From: Candidatus Accumulibacter sp. ACC003
GTDB taxonomy: Bacteria > Pseudomonadota > Gammaproteobacteria > Burkholderiales > Rhodocyclaceae
Direction of reading: 5' to 3'
Assembly: GCF_907163085.1 (NCBI RefSeq)
Contig: NZ_CAJQTX010000005.1
Coordinates: 434,001-498,000, forward strand
DNA length: 64,000 nucleotides
Part shown: piece by piece, positions 31,636 to 39,502 of the stretch
Layout of the letters: every line of letters begins with the position of its first letter
How positions within the stretch are numbered: position 1 is the stretch's first letter
Notes under the pieces: model-generated
Told to the model about the DNA's origin: nothing
Seen by the model: only the letters and a program-made list of their open reading frames with translations
The model's database searches: none
Made by a program: the position numbers and the translations under genes

Positions 31636-33726
31636 ATGGCCCAGCCCTTGCCCACTTCTGCCCCCATCGGGACGACGCATACCGTGCGCGGTGCGTGTCC
31701 GCACGATTGCCCCGACACCTGCGCGCTTGAAGTCACCGTCAGCGATGGCCGCGTCGTCAAGGTCGCCGGCGCCGGCGATCATCCGCCGACCGCCGGCGCG
31801 CTATGCACCAAGGTCGCTTTCTACCCCGAGCGCATCCATCATGCCGACCGCCTGCTCTACCCGCAGCGCCGCGTCGGTGCCAAGGGCCCGGGAGCGCGTT
31901 TCGAGAGGATTTCCTGGGAACAGGCGCTGGCGATGATCGCCGAGCGCTGGCGCAGCATCATCGCCGACGCTGGTGCCGAAGCGATCGTCCCCTATAGCTA
32001 CGCCGGCAACTCCGGCCTGCTCGGCTACGGTTCGATGGACCGCCGGTTCTTTCACCGCCTCGGCGCCGCACAGCTCGACCGGACGATCTGCGCCAGCGCC
32101 GGCACGATGGGCTATCGTGCGACGATCGGCGGCAGCGTCGGCTTTGACGTCGAGAACGTCGTCGATTCGCGGCTGATCATCATCTGGGGCAGCAACAGCG
32201 TCGTTTCCAACCTGCACTTCTGGCGTCTGGCGCAGGAAGCCCGGCGGCGTGGCGCGCGCCTGGTCGCCATCGACCCCTGCCGCACGGCAACCGCCGACAA
32301 GTGCCATCAGCACATCGCGCTGCTGCCGGGCACCGACAGCGCGCTGGCCTTCGGCCTGATGCACGTGCTGATCCGCGACGAGCTGCTCGACCACGACTAC
32401 ATTGCGCGCTACACGCTCGGTTTCGAGGCGCTCAGCGAACGCGCCTGGCAGTACCCGCCGGCGCGTGTCGCGGCGATCTGCGGCATCGGCGAAGGCGAGG
32501 TCGAGGAGCTCGCGCACGCCTACGGCAGCACCAGTCCGGCGGCGATTCGCACCAACTACGGCATCAACCGTACCGCCGGCGGCGGCATGGCGCTGCGCAC
32601 GCTGTCGTGCCTGCCGGCGCTGACCGGCGCCTGGCGCCATCCCGCCGGCGGCATCCTGCTCTCGAGTTCGGGCAACTACCCGGTCGCTACCGCCGCACTC
32701 GAACGACCCGACCTGATGCCGACGCCGACGCCACGGACGATCAACATGAGCACCATCGGTCACGACCTGCTGCACGCACAGCCGCCGATCAAGTCCTTGC
32801 TGGTTTACAACAGCAACCCGGTGGCGATCGCGCCGCAGTCGGCCGAGGTCGTCCGCGGCTTTGCCCGCGACGACTTGTTCACCGTCGTCCATGACCTCTT
32901 CCAGACCGATACCGCCGACTACGCCGACATCCTGCTGCCGGCGACCAGCCACATGGAGCAGCTCGACATCCACAAGTCGTACGGACACCTGCACGTGCAG
33001 GTCAATCAGCCGGCGATCGCGCCGCTCGGCGAGGCCGTGCCGAATACCGAACTGTTTCGCCGACTGGCGCGACAAATGGGCTTCAACGACGCCTGCTTTG
33101 CCGACAGCGATGAAGACCTCTGCCGGCAGGCATTCGACTGGGACGACCCGCGCCTTGCCGGCGTCTCGTGGGAGACGCTCAAAGTGGCCGGGCACGCGCG
33201 TCTGAACCTGCCGCGCGGCGCGGCGCCGTTCGCCGAGGGCGGCTTCCCGACGCCGTCCGGAAAATGCGAATTCCATAGCGAGAGCATGGCCAGCGCCGGA
33301 TTCGACGCGCTGCCCGATTTCATCGCTCCGCGTGAATGGCGGCAAAGCCCGCTGGCGGCCGAGTTTCCGCTGGCGTTGATCACGCCGCCGGCACGCAACT
33401 TCCTGAACAGCAGCTTTGCCAACTCGCCGCGTTTCCTGGCGCAGGAGAAGTCGCCGAGCGTCTATCTCCACCCGCGCGACGCCGCCGCACGCGCGATCGT
33501 CGACGGCGTCACGGTGCGCATCTTCAATCGCCGCGGCGAATTCCAGGCGCGCGCCGTGGTCAGCGACCGGCCGCGGCCCGGCGTCGCCATGGCGACGTCG
33601 ATCTGGTGGCGCAAGCTCTCGCCCGACGGCCGCAACTGCAACGAAGTCACCAGCCAGGCGCTGACCGACATGGGTGGCGGCGCGACCTTCTACGACTGCC
33701 TGGTCGAGATCGCGCGCGCCGATTGA
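31636..33726 (+). CDS. Molybdopterin-containing oxidoreductase (DMSO reductase superfamily), substrate unknown
   Basis: 696 residues from the ATG at 31636. The N-terminus carries a [4Fe-4S] motif, CPHDCPDTC then C in GALCTKV about 27 residues later. Molybdopterin-binding segments follow (YAGNSGLLGYGSMDRRFFH, IIIWGSNSVVSNLHFW, LVYNSNPVAIAPQSAEVV, DILLPATSHMEQLDIHKSYG) and a C-terminal dinucleotide-binding domain (PSVYLHPRDAAARAI). There is no Tat signal, so it should be cytoplasmic. No electron-transfer subunit is adjacent, so partner and substrate cannot be named. Confidence 0.88.
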   Translation: MAQPLPTSAPIGTTHTVRGACPHDCPDTCALEVTVSDGRVVKVAGAGDHPPTAGALCTKVAFYPERIHHADRLLYPQRRVGAKGPGARFERISWEQALAMIAERWRSIIADAGAEAIVPYSYAGNSGLLGYGSMDRRFFHRLGAAQLDRTICASAGTMGYRATIGGSVGFDVENVVDSRLIIIWGSNSVVSNLHFWRLAQEARRRGARLVAIDPCRTATADKCHQHIALLPGTDSALAFGLMHVLIRDELLDHDYIARYTLGFEALSERAWQYPPARVAAICGIGEGEVEELAHAYGSTSPAAIRTNYGINRTAGGGMALRTLSCLPALTGAWRHPAGGILLSSSGNYPVATAALERPDLMPTPTPRTINMSTIGHDLLHAQPPIKSLLVYNSNPVAIAPQSAEVVRGFARDDLFTVVHDLFQTDTADYADILLPATSHMEQLDIHKSYGHLHVQVNQPAIAPLGEAVPNTELFRRLARQMGFNDACFADSDEDLCRQAFDWDDPRLAGVSWETLKVAGHARLNLPRGAAPFAEGGFPTPSGKCEFHSESMASAGFDALPDFIAPREWRQSPLAAEFPLALITPPARNFLNSSFANSPRFLAQEKSPSVYLHPRDAAARAIVDGVTVRIFNRRGEFQARAVVSDRPRPGVAMATSIWWRKLSPDGRNCNEVTSQALTDMGGGATFYDCLVEIARAD

Positions 33727-33789
33727 GCTTGCACCAAGGCCTCGGCCGCCCAAGGGTGGTCGCCGCAGTCAGTTTTCAGCCCTCGGTCC

Positions 33790-34425
33790 TCAGTCCGTTT
33801 TCGGTCCGGTGCTCAGGCAGTCCGGGATGCACCAGTGCCAGTGGATAGCCGCCGCACGAAAGGCGAAGATGGCGAGAACGCAGCTGATTCCGGCCAGCGA
33901 ACGGTGCTGCGGAATGTAGGCCATGGCGACGACGAAAAGCGTGCTCCCGAAGAGTACCGGAACGGCGTAGATCTCGCGTGACATCAAGAGGTTCTGGCGC
34001 CCAGCCAGGACGTCGCGGATCAGGCCGCCGCCGATCGCGGTAATGATCGCCAGGAGAATTGGCGCCAGCGGCAAGCCGAACTGCAAAGCCAACACCTTGT
34101 CGGCCGCCTGGATCGCAAAGAGAGCGCCGGCAAGGCCGTCGATATACAGCAGCAAGGCGAACATTTCCTTGCGCGTGAATAGCGACTGCGCCAGGAAGGC
34201 GGCGACACTGGCCGCCAGCGCGACCCAGATGTAGTTCATGTCGGCCGCCCAGAAGACCGGAACATTCAGGATGACGTCGCGCAGCGTGCCGCCGCCGATC
34301 GCCGTCACGATGCCCAGCACGCAGACGCCGAAGAGGTCGATTCCCCGCGGCGCCACGGCGAGCACGGCGGTGATCGCGAAAGCCGCCGTGCCGGCCATGC
34401 TGATCGAGTAGTTCAGTGATTCCAT
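33790..34425 (-). CDS. UPF0126 / trimeric intracellular cation channel family membrane protein
   Basis: 211 residues from the ATG at 34425 (MESLNYSISMAGTAAFAITA). Two homologous halves each contain a GGG(T/L)-(I/L)RD motif: TAIGGGTLRDVIL and TAIGGGLIRDVLAG, the diagnostic family repeat, within seven membrane helices. Bacterial members have been structurally compared with TRIC channels; a potassium or small-solute role is proposed in the literature. The longer frame to 34548 adds a non-family leader. It converges with the molybdenum enzyme gene. Confidence 0.88.
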   Translation of the reverse strand: MESLNYSISMAGTAAFAITAVLAVAPRGIDLFGVCVLGIVTAIGGGTLRDVILNVPVFWAADMNYIWVALAASVAAFLAQSLFTRKEMFALLLYIDGLAGALFAIQAADKVLALQFGLPLAPILLAIITAIGGGLIRDVLAGRQNLLMSREIYAVPVLFGSTLFVVAMAYIPQHRSLAGISCVLAIFAFRAAAIHWHWCIPDCLSTGPKTD

Positions 34426-34820
34426 GAGGGGTCCACATTGCGTAGCGCGCCTGGCCGACGGTGCGCCATGAAAGCGCGCAATTGGTGATGACCGTTCAAC
34501 AAAAAGCGCTTCGATCCACCGCATTCGCTTCGGCGGCTGCTTGCTCAATCCTCAGCCGCGCCTGGCTGATCGGCGTTCGCTCCGATTGCCGATGATACGC
34601 GACCCATCGTATCGGCGTCTGCCGGCTTGAGTAGCGCGGGTCGACTCGGTGCGCGTAGTGCGGCATAGCGGCTGCTGTCGTGCTGGCCGGCGCATCGACG
34701 TGTGGCTGCAAGCTCGGCCGCCGCCAGCCCGCGGCTAGCGGCCAGCGTCCGGCGCCTGCCGCCTTTCTCCAGGACCGACGACGTGCAACAACGCGGGCCA
34801 TGTGAAACAATCGCCCGCAC
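34426..34820. other. Intergenic region upstream of the DUF262-hipA pair
   Basis: 395 bases. I looked here for a hipB-like helix-turn-helix gene or a second tRNA 3' end copy (att site) and found neither. No clear promoter is visible. Its left part probably marks the chromosome/island border, but the exact point cannot be read. Confidence 0.45.
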
Positions 34821-36503
34821 ATGCCAACCACGACCTCGATGACGACCGCCGCCAAGCGCACCGCCAGCACGCTACTCGACAGACGCCCGGAGGCGCGGAC
34901 CTTCAGCGTCCAGGACCTGCTCGACGTGGTCGCCCGCGGTCGGGTTCGCATCCCGAGCTTCCAGCGCGCCCTCAAGTGGGACCGCATGAATGCCAAGCTG
35001 CTGCTGGACAGCCTTTATCGGGGTTACCCGGTAGGGACGCTGCTGCTCTGGGAAACAGCCGCGCCGGCGGGCGAAGGTCGTATCGGATCGCTCACCCTGC
35101 CCGCTCCCGAGATGGACAATGCGCTGTGGGTGGTCGATGGTCAGCAACGAATCGTCTCGCTCGCCCGGATATTGCTCGCTGCCGACCCGGAGGAGGATGC
35201 GTTTGCTCTTTACTTCGACCTCGACGCAGCCGACTTCGTTATTCCGCCGGTTATCGGCAAGCGTCTTGTCGACCCCTCGCGCTGGCTGCCAATGACCGTC
35301 GTGCTCGATTCGGAACAGCTGATGCAATGGCTGTTCGAGCACGCCGCCGAGCCCAGCAGTCGGCCAAGGCGTGACACGGCAATCCAGTTGGGGCGGCGCC
35401 TGCGCGAATATGAGATCCCCGCCTACATTGTTCGCAGTGACGACCAAACCACCCTGCGCGACATCTTCAAGCGGATCAATTCGGCCGGCAAGTCGCTCGA
35501 CGATTCCGATGTATTCGACGCCCTCAATGGCTCGCGCTTTCCGAGTCAGCCATCGACGATCGCCGAGATTTCGTCCGACCTGGAGAAGCTCGAGTTCGGG
35601 CGAATCGAAGAAAGAATTCTTCACCGGCTGCTGCGCGTTCTGCTCGGCTTGCCCGTCGTCGAAAGCGCGCGCAGCGAACCGCCACGCCTGGCTGACACCG
35701 AAGCCGAGGAGGCTTACCGGAAGACGGCTGCCACCGCCAGCCAGATCGTCCTGTTCCTCAAGAACGATGCCGGTATCCCGCATTACGAGCTGCTGCCTTA
35801 CAAGCAGGCGTTCGTCACCCTGGGCAGGTTCTTCCAACTCCATCCCCACCCGTCGCCTCGATCGCGAGAGTTGCTGGCACGCTGGATCTGGCGCGGCGCG
35901 CTCAACGGTGCTCATCAGGGCGACACGGTATCGACGCGCAAGGTCCTGGCCCGCATTCTCCCGGAGAGCGAGGAACGATCAGTGGATGGCATGCTGGAGA
36001 TGGTCAAGGAAAGGCCATCGCTGCTGCCCGATGTCGCCGATCGCTTCAATTTTCGTTTCGCGGCCAGCAAGCTCTTGGCCCTTGCCCTGCTCAGCCTCGA
36101 ACCACGCAACCTGTTGACAGGTGACCGGCTGGCGGCAGGGCAACTTATGCGTCTGCTACCGTCGGTTCACGACTCGTCACCGTTGCTGCAGATTTTTTCG
36201 CTGCGTCGCGGCGAAAATGAACCGTACCTGCAGTCGGCGGCCAACCGACTCTTCCATCCGCCGCACAAAGGGGGGGTACGGCGCTTGCTGACTAGCACCA
36301 CCGATTCGCGCCTGCTGCTGTCGCACGGCATCAGCGAAGCAGCGCGACAGCTCCTCGACGACGGCGATAGCGTCGCTTTCCTGAAGCAGCGCGCCGAGTG
36401 GCTGCAGCCGCTGGTACGGGCTTTCTTCGACCGCCATGGCCGCTGGGACGAGCCCGATCGGCCGAGCATCGCGTCGCTGATAATCGACGACGAGGCGCTC
36501 TGA
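34821..36503 (+). CDS. DUF262 (GmrS N-terminal-like) protein paired with HipA
   Basis: 560 residues. The DUF262 core shows IPSFQRALKWDRMNAKLLLDS (residue 44 on), YPVGTLLLW, VVDGQQRIVSL (104-114) and FKRINSAGKSLDDSDVFDAL (216-235). These are the hallmarks of the ParB/Srx-like domain of GmrSD type IV restriction enzymes and related defence proteins. I cannot find the DUF1524 HNH signature that supplies the GmrD-type nuclease. The C-terminal 230 residues are helical and end with a LLLSHGISEAARQLLDD and FLKQRAEWLQPLVRAFF block. The stop is directly followed by the hipA ATG. A nucleotide-dependent regulatory or antitoxin-like function is speculation from gene pairing. Confidence 0.82.
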   Translation: MPTTTSMTTAAKRTASTLLDRRPEARTFSVQDLLDVVARGRVRIPSFQRALKWDRMNAKLLLDSLYRGYPVGTLLLWETAAPAGEGRIGSLTLPAPEMDNALWVVDGQQRIVSLARILLAADPEEDAFALYFDLDAADFVIPPVIGKRLVDPSRWLPMTVVLDSEQLMQWLFEHAAEPSSRPRRDTAIQLGRRLREYEIPAYIVRSDDQTTLRDIFKRINSAGKSLDDSDVFDALNGSRFPSQPSTIAEISSDLEKLEFGRIEERILHRLLRVLLGLPVVESARSEPPRLADTEAEEAYRKTAATASQIVLFLKNDAGIPHYELLPYKQAFVTLGRFFQLHPHPSPRSRELLARWIWRGALNGAHQGDTVSTRKVLARILPESEERSVDGMLEMVKERPSLLPDVADRFNFRFAASKLLALALLSLEPRNLLTGDRLAAGQLMRLLPSVHDSSPLLQIFSLRRGENEPYLQSAANRLFHPPHKGGVRRLLTSTTDSRLLLSHGISEAARQLLDDGDSVAFLKQRAEWLQPLVRAFFDRHGRWDEPDRPSIASLIIDDEAL

Positions 36504-37715
36504 ATGGAACATCATCTTGGCGTATGGCTCAACGGCACCCCGGTCGGTCAACTGAACCTGACGCACAACGAGCGTTGCGAGTTCAGGTTGCTCGAGTCGT
36601 ACAAGAACGCTTATCCGCGGCCGATCCTCGGACAGCAGTTTCTCGACGATCCGGACCACGTGCATTCCTCGCGGCAGCGCACGCCGCCGTGGTTTTCCAA
36701 CCTGCTGCCAGAAGGCGCCCTGCGTGATTTGATTGCCCGCCAGGCCGGGGTTGCGGTCTCTCGCGAGTTCTTCCTCCTCCATCACCTGGGAGAGGACTTG
36801 CCCGGCGCCGTGCGCATCGTCGCCGACGAGGCGAGCGCGGAACCCGCCGGAACAGCCCTGCCGGGAACCGACGAGCACTCGGGCGAGGGCGACTGGCATT
36901 TCTCGCTGGCGGGAGTGCAACTCAAGTTTTCGGCGCTTCGCGAAGGACGCGGAATGACCATCCCGGTCAGCGGAACCGGTGGCGACTGGATCGTCAAGTT
37001 GCCGGGCAGCCATTTTCCCAATGTATCCGAGAACGAGTATGCAACGATGCGCTGGGCAGAGGCCAGCGGTATCACGATTCCGGAAATCCGGTTGATTCCG
37101 CTGGCGGAGATTTCCGGCCTGCCAGCCGAAGCCAGTACAGTCGGCGCAGGGCAAACGGCTCTGGCTGTCCGCCGCTTCGACCGCCCATCAGCGGGCAAGC
37201 GCGTTCACATCGAGGACTTCGCGCAGATTCTTGACCTTTACCCCGAGCAGAAATACGACAAGCACAACTATGAAACGCTGGCCAACCTGGTCTACAAGCT
37301 CGCCGGAGAATCCGAGCTGGACCAATTCATCCGGCGGCTGCTTTTCGTCGTCGCTTCCGGTAACGGTGATGCTCACCTGAAGAACTGGAGCCTGATCTAC
37401 CCTGACGGCGTCAACGCCAGACTTTCACCCGCTTACGACTTCGTTTCGACCATTCAGTACCAAGCCGACGACCAGCTGGCGCTTAACCTCGCGCGCTCAA
37501 AGCGCTGGCAGGACGTCACTCGCGAATCCTTTCTGCGTCTCGCGCGGAAGATTGGCGAAGACGAGAGGCGGATGGCAGATCGTATCGAGCAGGCCAGCGA
37601 CGAAATCATCACCGCCTGGCACGCCTCACGCCGCGACCTGGGTTACAGCACGCAAGCACTCGACCGGATTGCGCATCACCTGGCACACGTGCCCAGGGCC
37701 TCCGCACTCGGATAG
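36504..37715 (+). CDS. hipA: HipA-type serine/threonine kinase toxin, without HipB
   Basis: 403 residues with the HipA N-subdomain (GVWLNGTPVGQLNL; PPWFSNLLPEGALRDLIA) and HipA kinase core. Compared with E. coli HipA, the key residues keep register: Ser134 in FSLAGVQLKF (Ser150), Lys165 in DWIVKLPG (Lys181), Asp289 and Asn294 in GNGDAHLKN (Asp309, Asn314), Asp312 in LSPAYDF (Asp332). The kinase should be active. HipA proteins phosphorylate aminoacyl-tRNA synthetases and are normally neutralised by HipB; none is adjacent here. The start abuts the DUF262 stop. The last six residues and the stop are supplied by an ISAs1 end. Confidence 0.92.
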   Translation: MEHHLGVWLNGTPVGQLNLTHNERCEFRLLESYKNAYPRPILGQQFLDDPDHVHSSRQRTPPWFSNLLPEGALRDLIARQAGVAVSREFFLLHHLGEDLPGAVRIVADEASAEPAGTALPGTDEHSGEGDWHFSLAGVQLKFSALREGRGMTIPVSGTGGDWIVKLPGSHFPNVSENEYATMRWAEASGITIPEIRLIPLAEISGLPAEASTVGAGQTALAVRRFDRPSAGKRVHIEDFAQILDLYPEQKYDKHNYETLANLVYKLAGESELDQFIRRLLFVVASGNGDAHLKNWSLIYPDGVNARLSPAYDFVSTIQYQADDQLALNLARSKRWQDVTRESFLRLARKIGEDERRMADRIEQASDEIITAWHASRRDLGYSTQALDRIAHHLAHVPRASALG

Positions 37716-38977
37716 CATAGTGTTTATTGTCATACTCGATCAGCGGAAAATCGTTAAAATTCACGAGCTTATGACAACCACTTGTAAACCCTACTGAAAT
37801 CAGGTCTACTCTCGTCTTTTGGACAACCGAAATGACTGTGACGACGGGAGTGAGCCTGATGTGCTGCTTGAGGGAAGTGGACGACCCGCGCAGACCCAGC
37901 AATGGAACGCTGCATGACTTTCAGGAGATTTTGGTGATTGCCATGGCAGGGGTACTCTCGGATTGTGACACCATCGAAGACATCGCCTATTGGGGGCGCC
38001 GGAAGGAAAAATGGCTGCGTGAATTCCTGGTGCTCAAGAACGGGGTTCCCTCCACGGAGACGTTTCTGCGGGTGTTCCGAGCGCTTGACCCGAAGCAATT
38101 TGAGGTCGCGTTTCGCCGCTGGGTGGCCGGGGTGGTCGGCGCCTTGCGAGGCAGCGTCGCGTTCGATGGCAAGACGGTGCGAGGTTCCGGCAGTGGTGGC
38201 GAAACCGCGATTCACATGGTCAGCGCCTTCGCTACGGAATTGGGTATTGTCCTCGGTCAGGAAAAGGTCGCCAGCAAGAGTAATGAGATCACCGCCATCC
38301 CGGAACTGCTCAAGGCACTGTATATCAATGGGTTGCTGGTCACCATCGACGCCATGGGCTGCCAGAAAACTATCGCCCGGCAGATCACGGATCAAGGCGG
38401 CGACTACCTGCTGGCGGTCAAAGGCAACCAGCCGACGTTGCTGGAAGCCATCGAGACCGAGTTCATCGACCAGTATCAATCCGAGGCCGTTGATCGCCAC
38501 CGTCAGGCCCGCAAGTCCCATGGTCGAATCGTCGGACAGATCGCCTCGGTCTTGCCTGCGCAAGGACTCGTTGATCTGGCCGATTGGCCGAAGTGCCAGA
38601 CGATCGGCCTGGTCGACTCCCTGCGCAAGGTTGGCAACAAGGAATCGAACTTCGAGCGACGCTACTACATCAGTTCTCGTGCCTTGACCGCCGAAGAGCT
38701 GGCGGCCGCGGTGCGAGGCCATTGGGGCGTAGAAAACCGCCTTCACTGGGTGCTCGACGTCAGCTTTCGTGAAGATGCCAGCACTGTACGCAAGGACAAC
38801 GCCCCACAGAACCTCTCCCTCTTGAAGAAAATCGTTCTCAACCTGATTCGTCTGGATACGACCGACAAGACTAAAGCCAGCTTACGCTTGAAGCGCAAAG
38901 GAGCTGCTTGGGATGACGATGTCCGGATGACGATGCTGGGCCTCACACCGCTATGACAGCCGAGTGCGGAGGCCCTG
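37694..38977 (+). mobile_element. Complete ISAs1-family insertion sequence
   Basis: 1284 bases. The ends are 18-bp perfect inverted repeats: CAGGGCCTCCGCACTCGG at 37694-37711 and its complement at 38960-38977, with partial identity continuing inward (ATAGCATAG versus CTGTCATAG). Both sides carry the identical 10-bp target duplication CACACGTGCC (37684-37693 and 38978-38987). One full transposase frame lies inside. Intact ends and duplication suggest recent insertion. Confidence 0.97.
37832..38956 (+). CDS. ISAs1-family DDE transposase
   Basis: 374 residues, uninterrupted. The N-terminal DDE-associated region (VDDPRRPSNGTLHDFQEILVI) is typical. Candidate catalytic residues are Asp in VAFDGKTVRGS, Asp in VTIDAMGCQK and Glu in GVENRLHWVLDVSFRED. 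The frame fills the element and ends four bases before the right inverted repeat. Probably active. Confidence 0.96.
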   Translation: MTVTTGVSLMCCLREVDDPRRPSNGTLHDFQEILVIAMAGVLSDCDTIEDIAYWGRRKEKWLREFLVLKNGVPSTETFLRVFRALDPKQFEVAFRRWVAGVVGALRGSVAFDGKTVRGSGSGGETAIHMVSAFATELGIVLGQEKVASKSNEITAIPELLKALYINGLLVTIDAMGCQKTIARQITDQGGDYLLAVKGNQPTLLEAIETEFIDQYQSEAVDRHRQARKSHGRIVGQIASVLPAQGLVDLADWPKCQTIGLVDSLRKVGNKESNFERRYYISSRALTAEELAAAVRGHWGVENRLHWVLDVSFREDASTVRKDNAPQNLSLLKKIVLNLIRLDTTDKTKASLRLKRKGAAWDDDVRMTMLGLTPL

Positions 38978-38987
38978 CACACGTGCC

Positions 38988-39009
38988 CTTGTTTTCCACT
39001 GGCGCGTAA
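38988..39009 (+). other. Displaced original 3' end of hipA
   Basis: If the IS and one 10-bp duplication are removed, the hipA frame continues from here as L-F-S-T-G-A and stops at TAA (39007-39009). The ancestral protein would have been 403 residues, the same length as the present one, which ends R-A-S-A-L-G inside the IS. Confidence 0.85.
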
Positions 39010-39070
39010 TACCTGGCTCGGAAGCGCAATTCACCTTCGTGACAGATGCCGTGGCTTTCACCAGCTCACG

Positions 39071-39124
39071 TCAGTTGAGGGTGACGGGCTTGGCGTTGCG
39101 TGCGGTGGTATCGGTCAGTGGCAT
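39071..39124 (-). pseudogene. Remnant of a P4-type (DUF4102) tyrosine integrase N-terminus
   Basis: Read on the minus strand from the ATG at 39124: MPLTDTTARNAKPVTLN then a stop. P4-family integrases commonly begin M-(A/P)-L-T-D-T-x-(I/A)-R-N-A-K-P. The remainder is not recognisable. It is oriented like the tRNA gene 184 bases away and lies downstream of the tRNA 3' end, which is where such integrases sit after insertion. The match is short but specific. Confidence 0.7.
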
Positions 39125-39162
39125 GGCGGGCACCATGATCTGAATTCGCTTACGCGCCTGAA

Positions 39163-39192
39163 AGTTACCCCAGCAGCACGGGCAGTTACCCC
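39163..39192. repeat. Two 9-bp direct repeats between integrase remnant and tRNA
   Basis: AGTTACCCC occurs at 39163-39171 and 39184-39192, 21 bases apart, with CCAGCAG and CTGCTGG forming an inverted pair around the middle. The location suggests integrase arm-type or excisionase sites; an IS21-type end is an alternative. Confidence 0.45.
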
Positions 39193-39245
39193 TGCTGGAA
39201 TCCGGATGCAATGCGATCAAGTTTCCCGGCAATGGACAAAAAAGC

Positions 39246-39274
39246 AATAAAAAACCCGCACTTGGGCGGGTTCT
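39246..39274 (-). terminator. Intrinsic terminator after the tRNA gene
   Basis: On the minus strand AACCCGC (39272-39266), a six-base loop and GCGGGTT (39259-39253) are followed by a T-rich run. It lies 34 bases after the tRNA CCA end. Confidence 0.85.
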
Positions 39275-39307
39275 ATGGACTGCTGCGGACTACCTTGGAG
39301 TGCCGGT

Positions 39308-39381
39308 TGGTGCCCCCGGTCGGAATCGAACCAACACCTGATGATTACAAATCAACTGCACGACCTTCATGCTACGGGGGC
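39308..39381 (-). tRNA. tRNA-Thr(UGU)-like gene with CCA encoded
   Basis: The 7-bp acceptor stem GCCCCCG/CGGGGGC is perfect and followed by discriminator A and CCA. The T arm is GTTGG-TTCGATT-CCGAC. The anticodon loop TTTGTAA gives anticodon UGU (threonine). Oddities: the D loop is only about seven bases (GAAGGTC), the variable loop about four, total 74 including CCA, and the second pair of the anticodon stem is U-U. It has its own terminator. It is either a divergent functional tRNA or a tRNA altered by island integration. Confidence 0.75.
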
Positions 39382-39502
39382 GGGGACGGCGGCGCTGCAG
39401 GCGGCGATTATAGCCCAAGCGCGGCGCCGCGGTGGACTCGCGCGGCGAACCGGGGCGCCGTTCCGGGGGCATCCTCGAGACGGACGCGGGCTGTTGCTCG
39501 CC

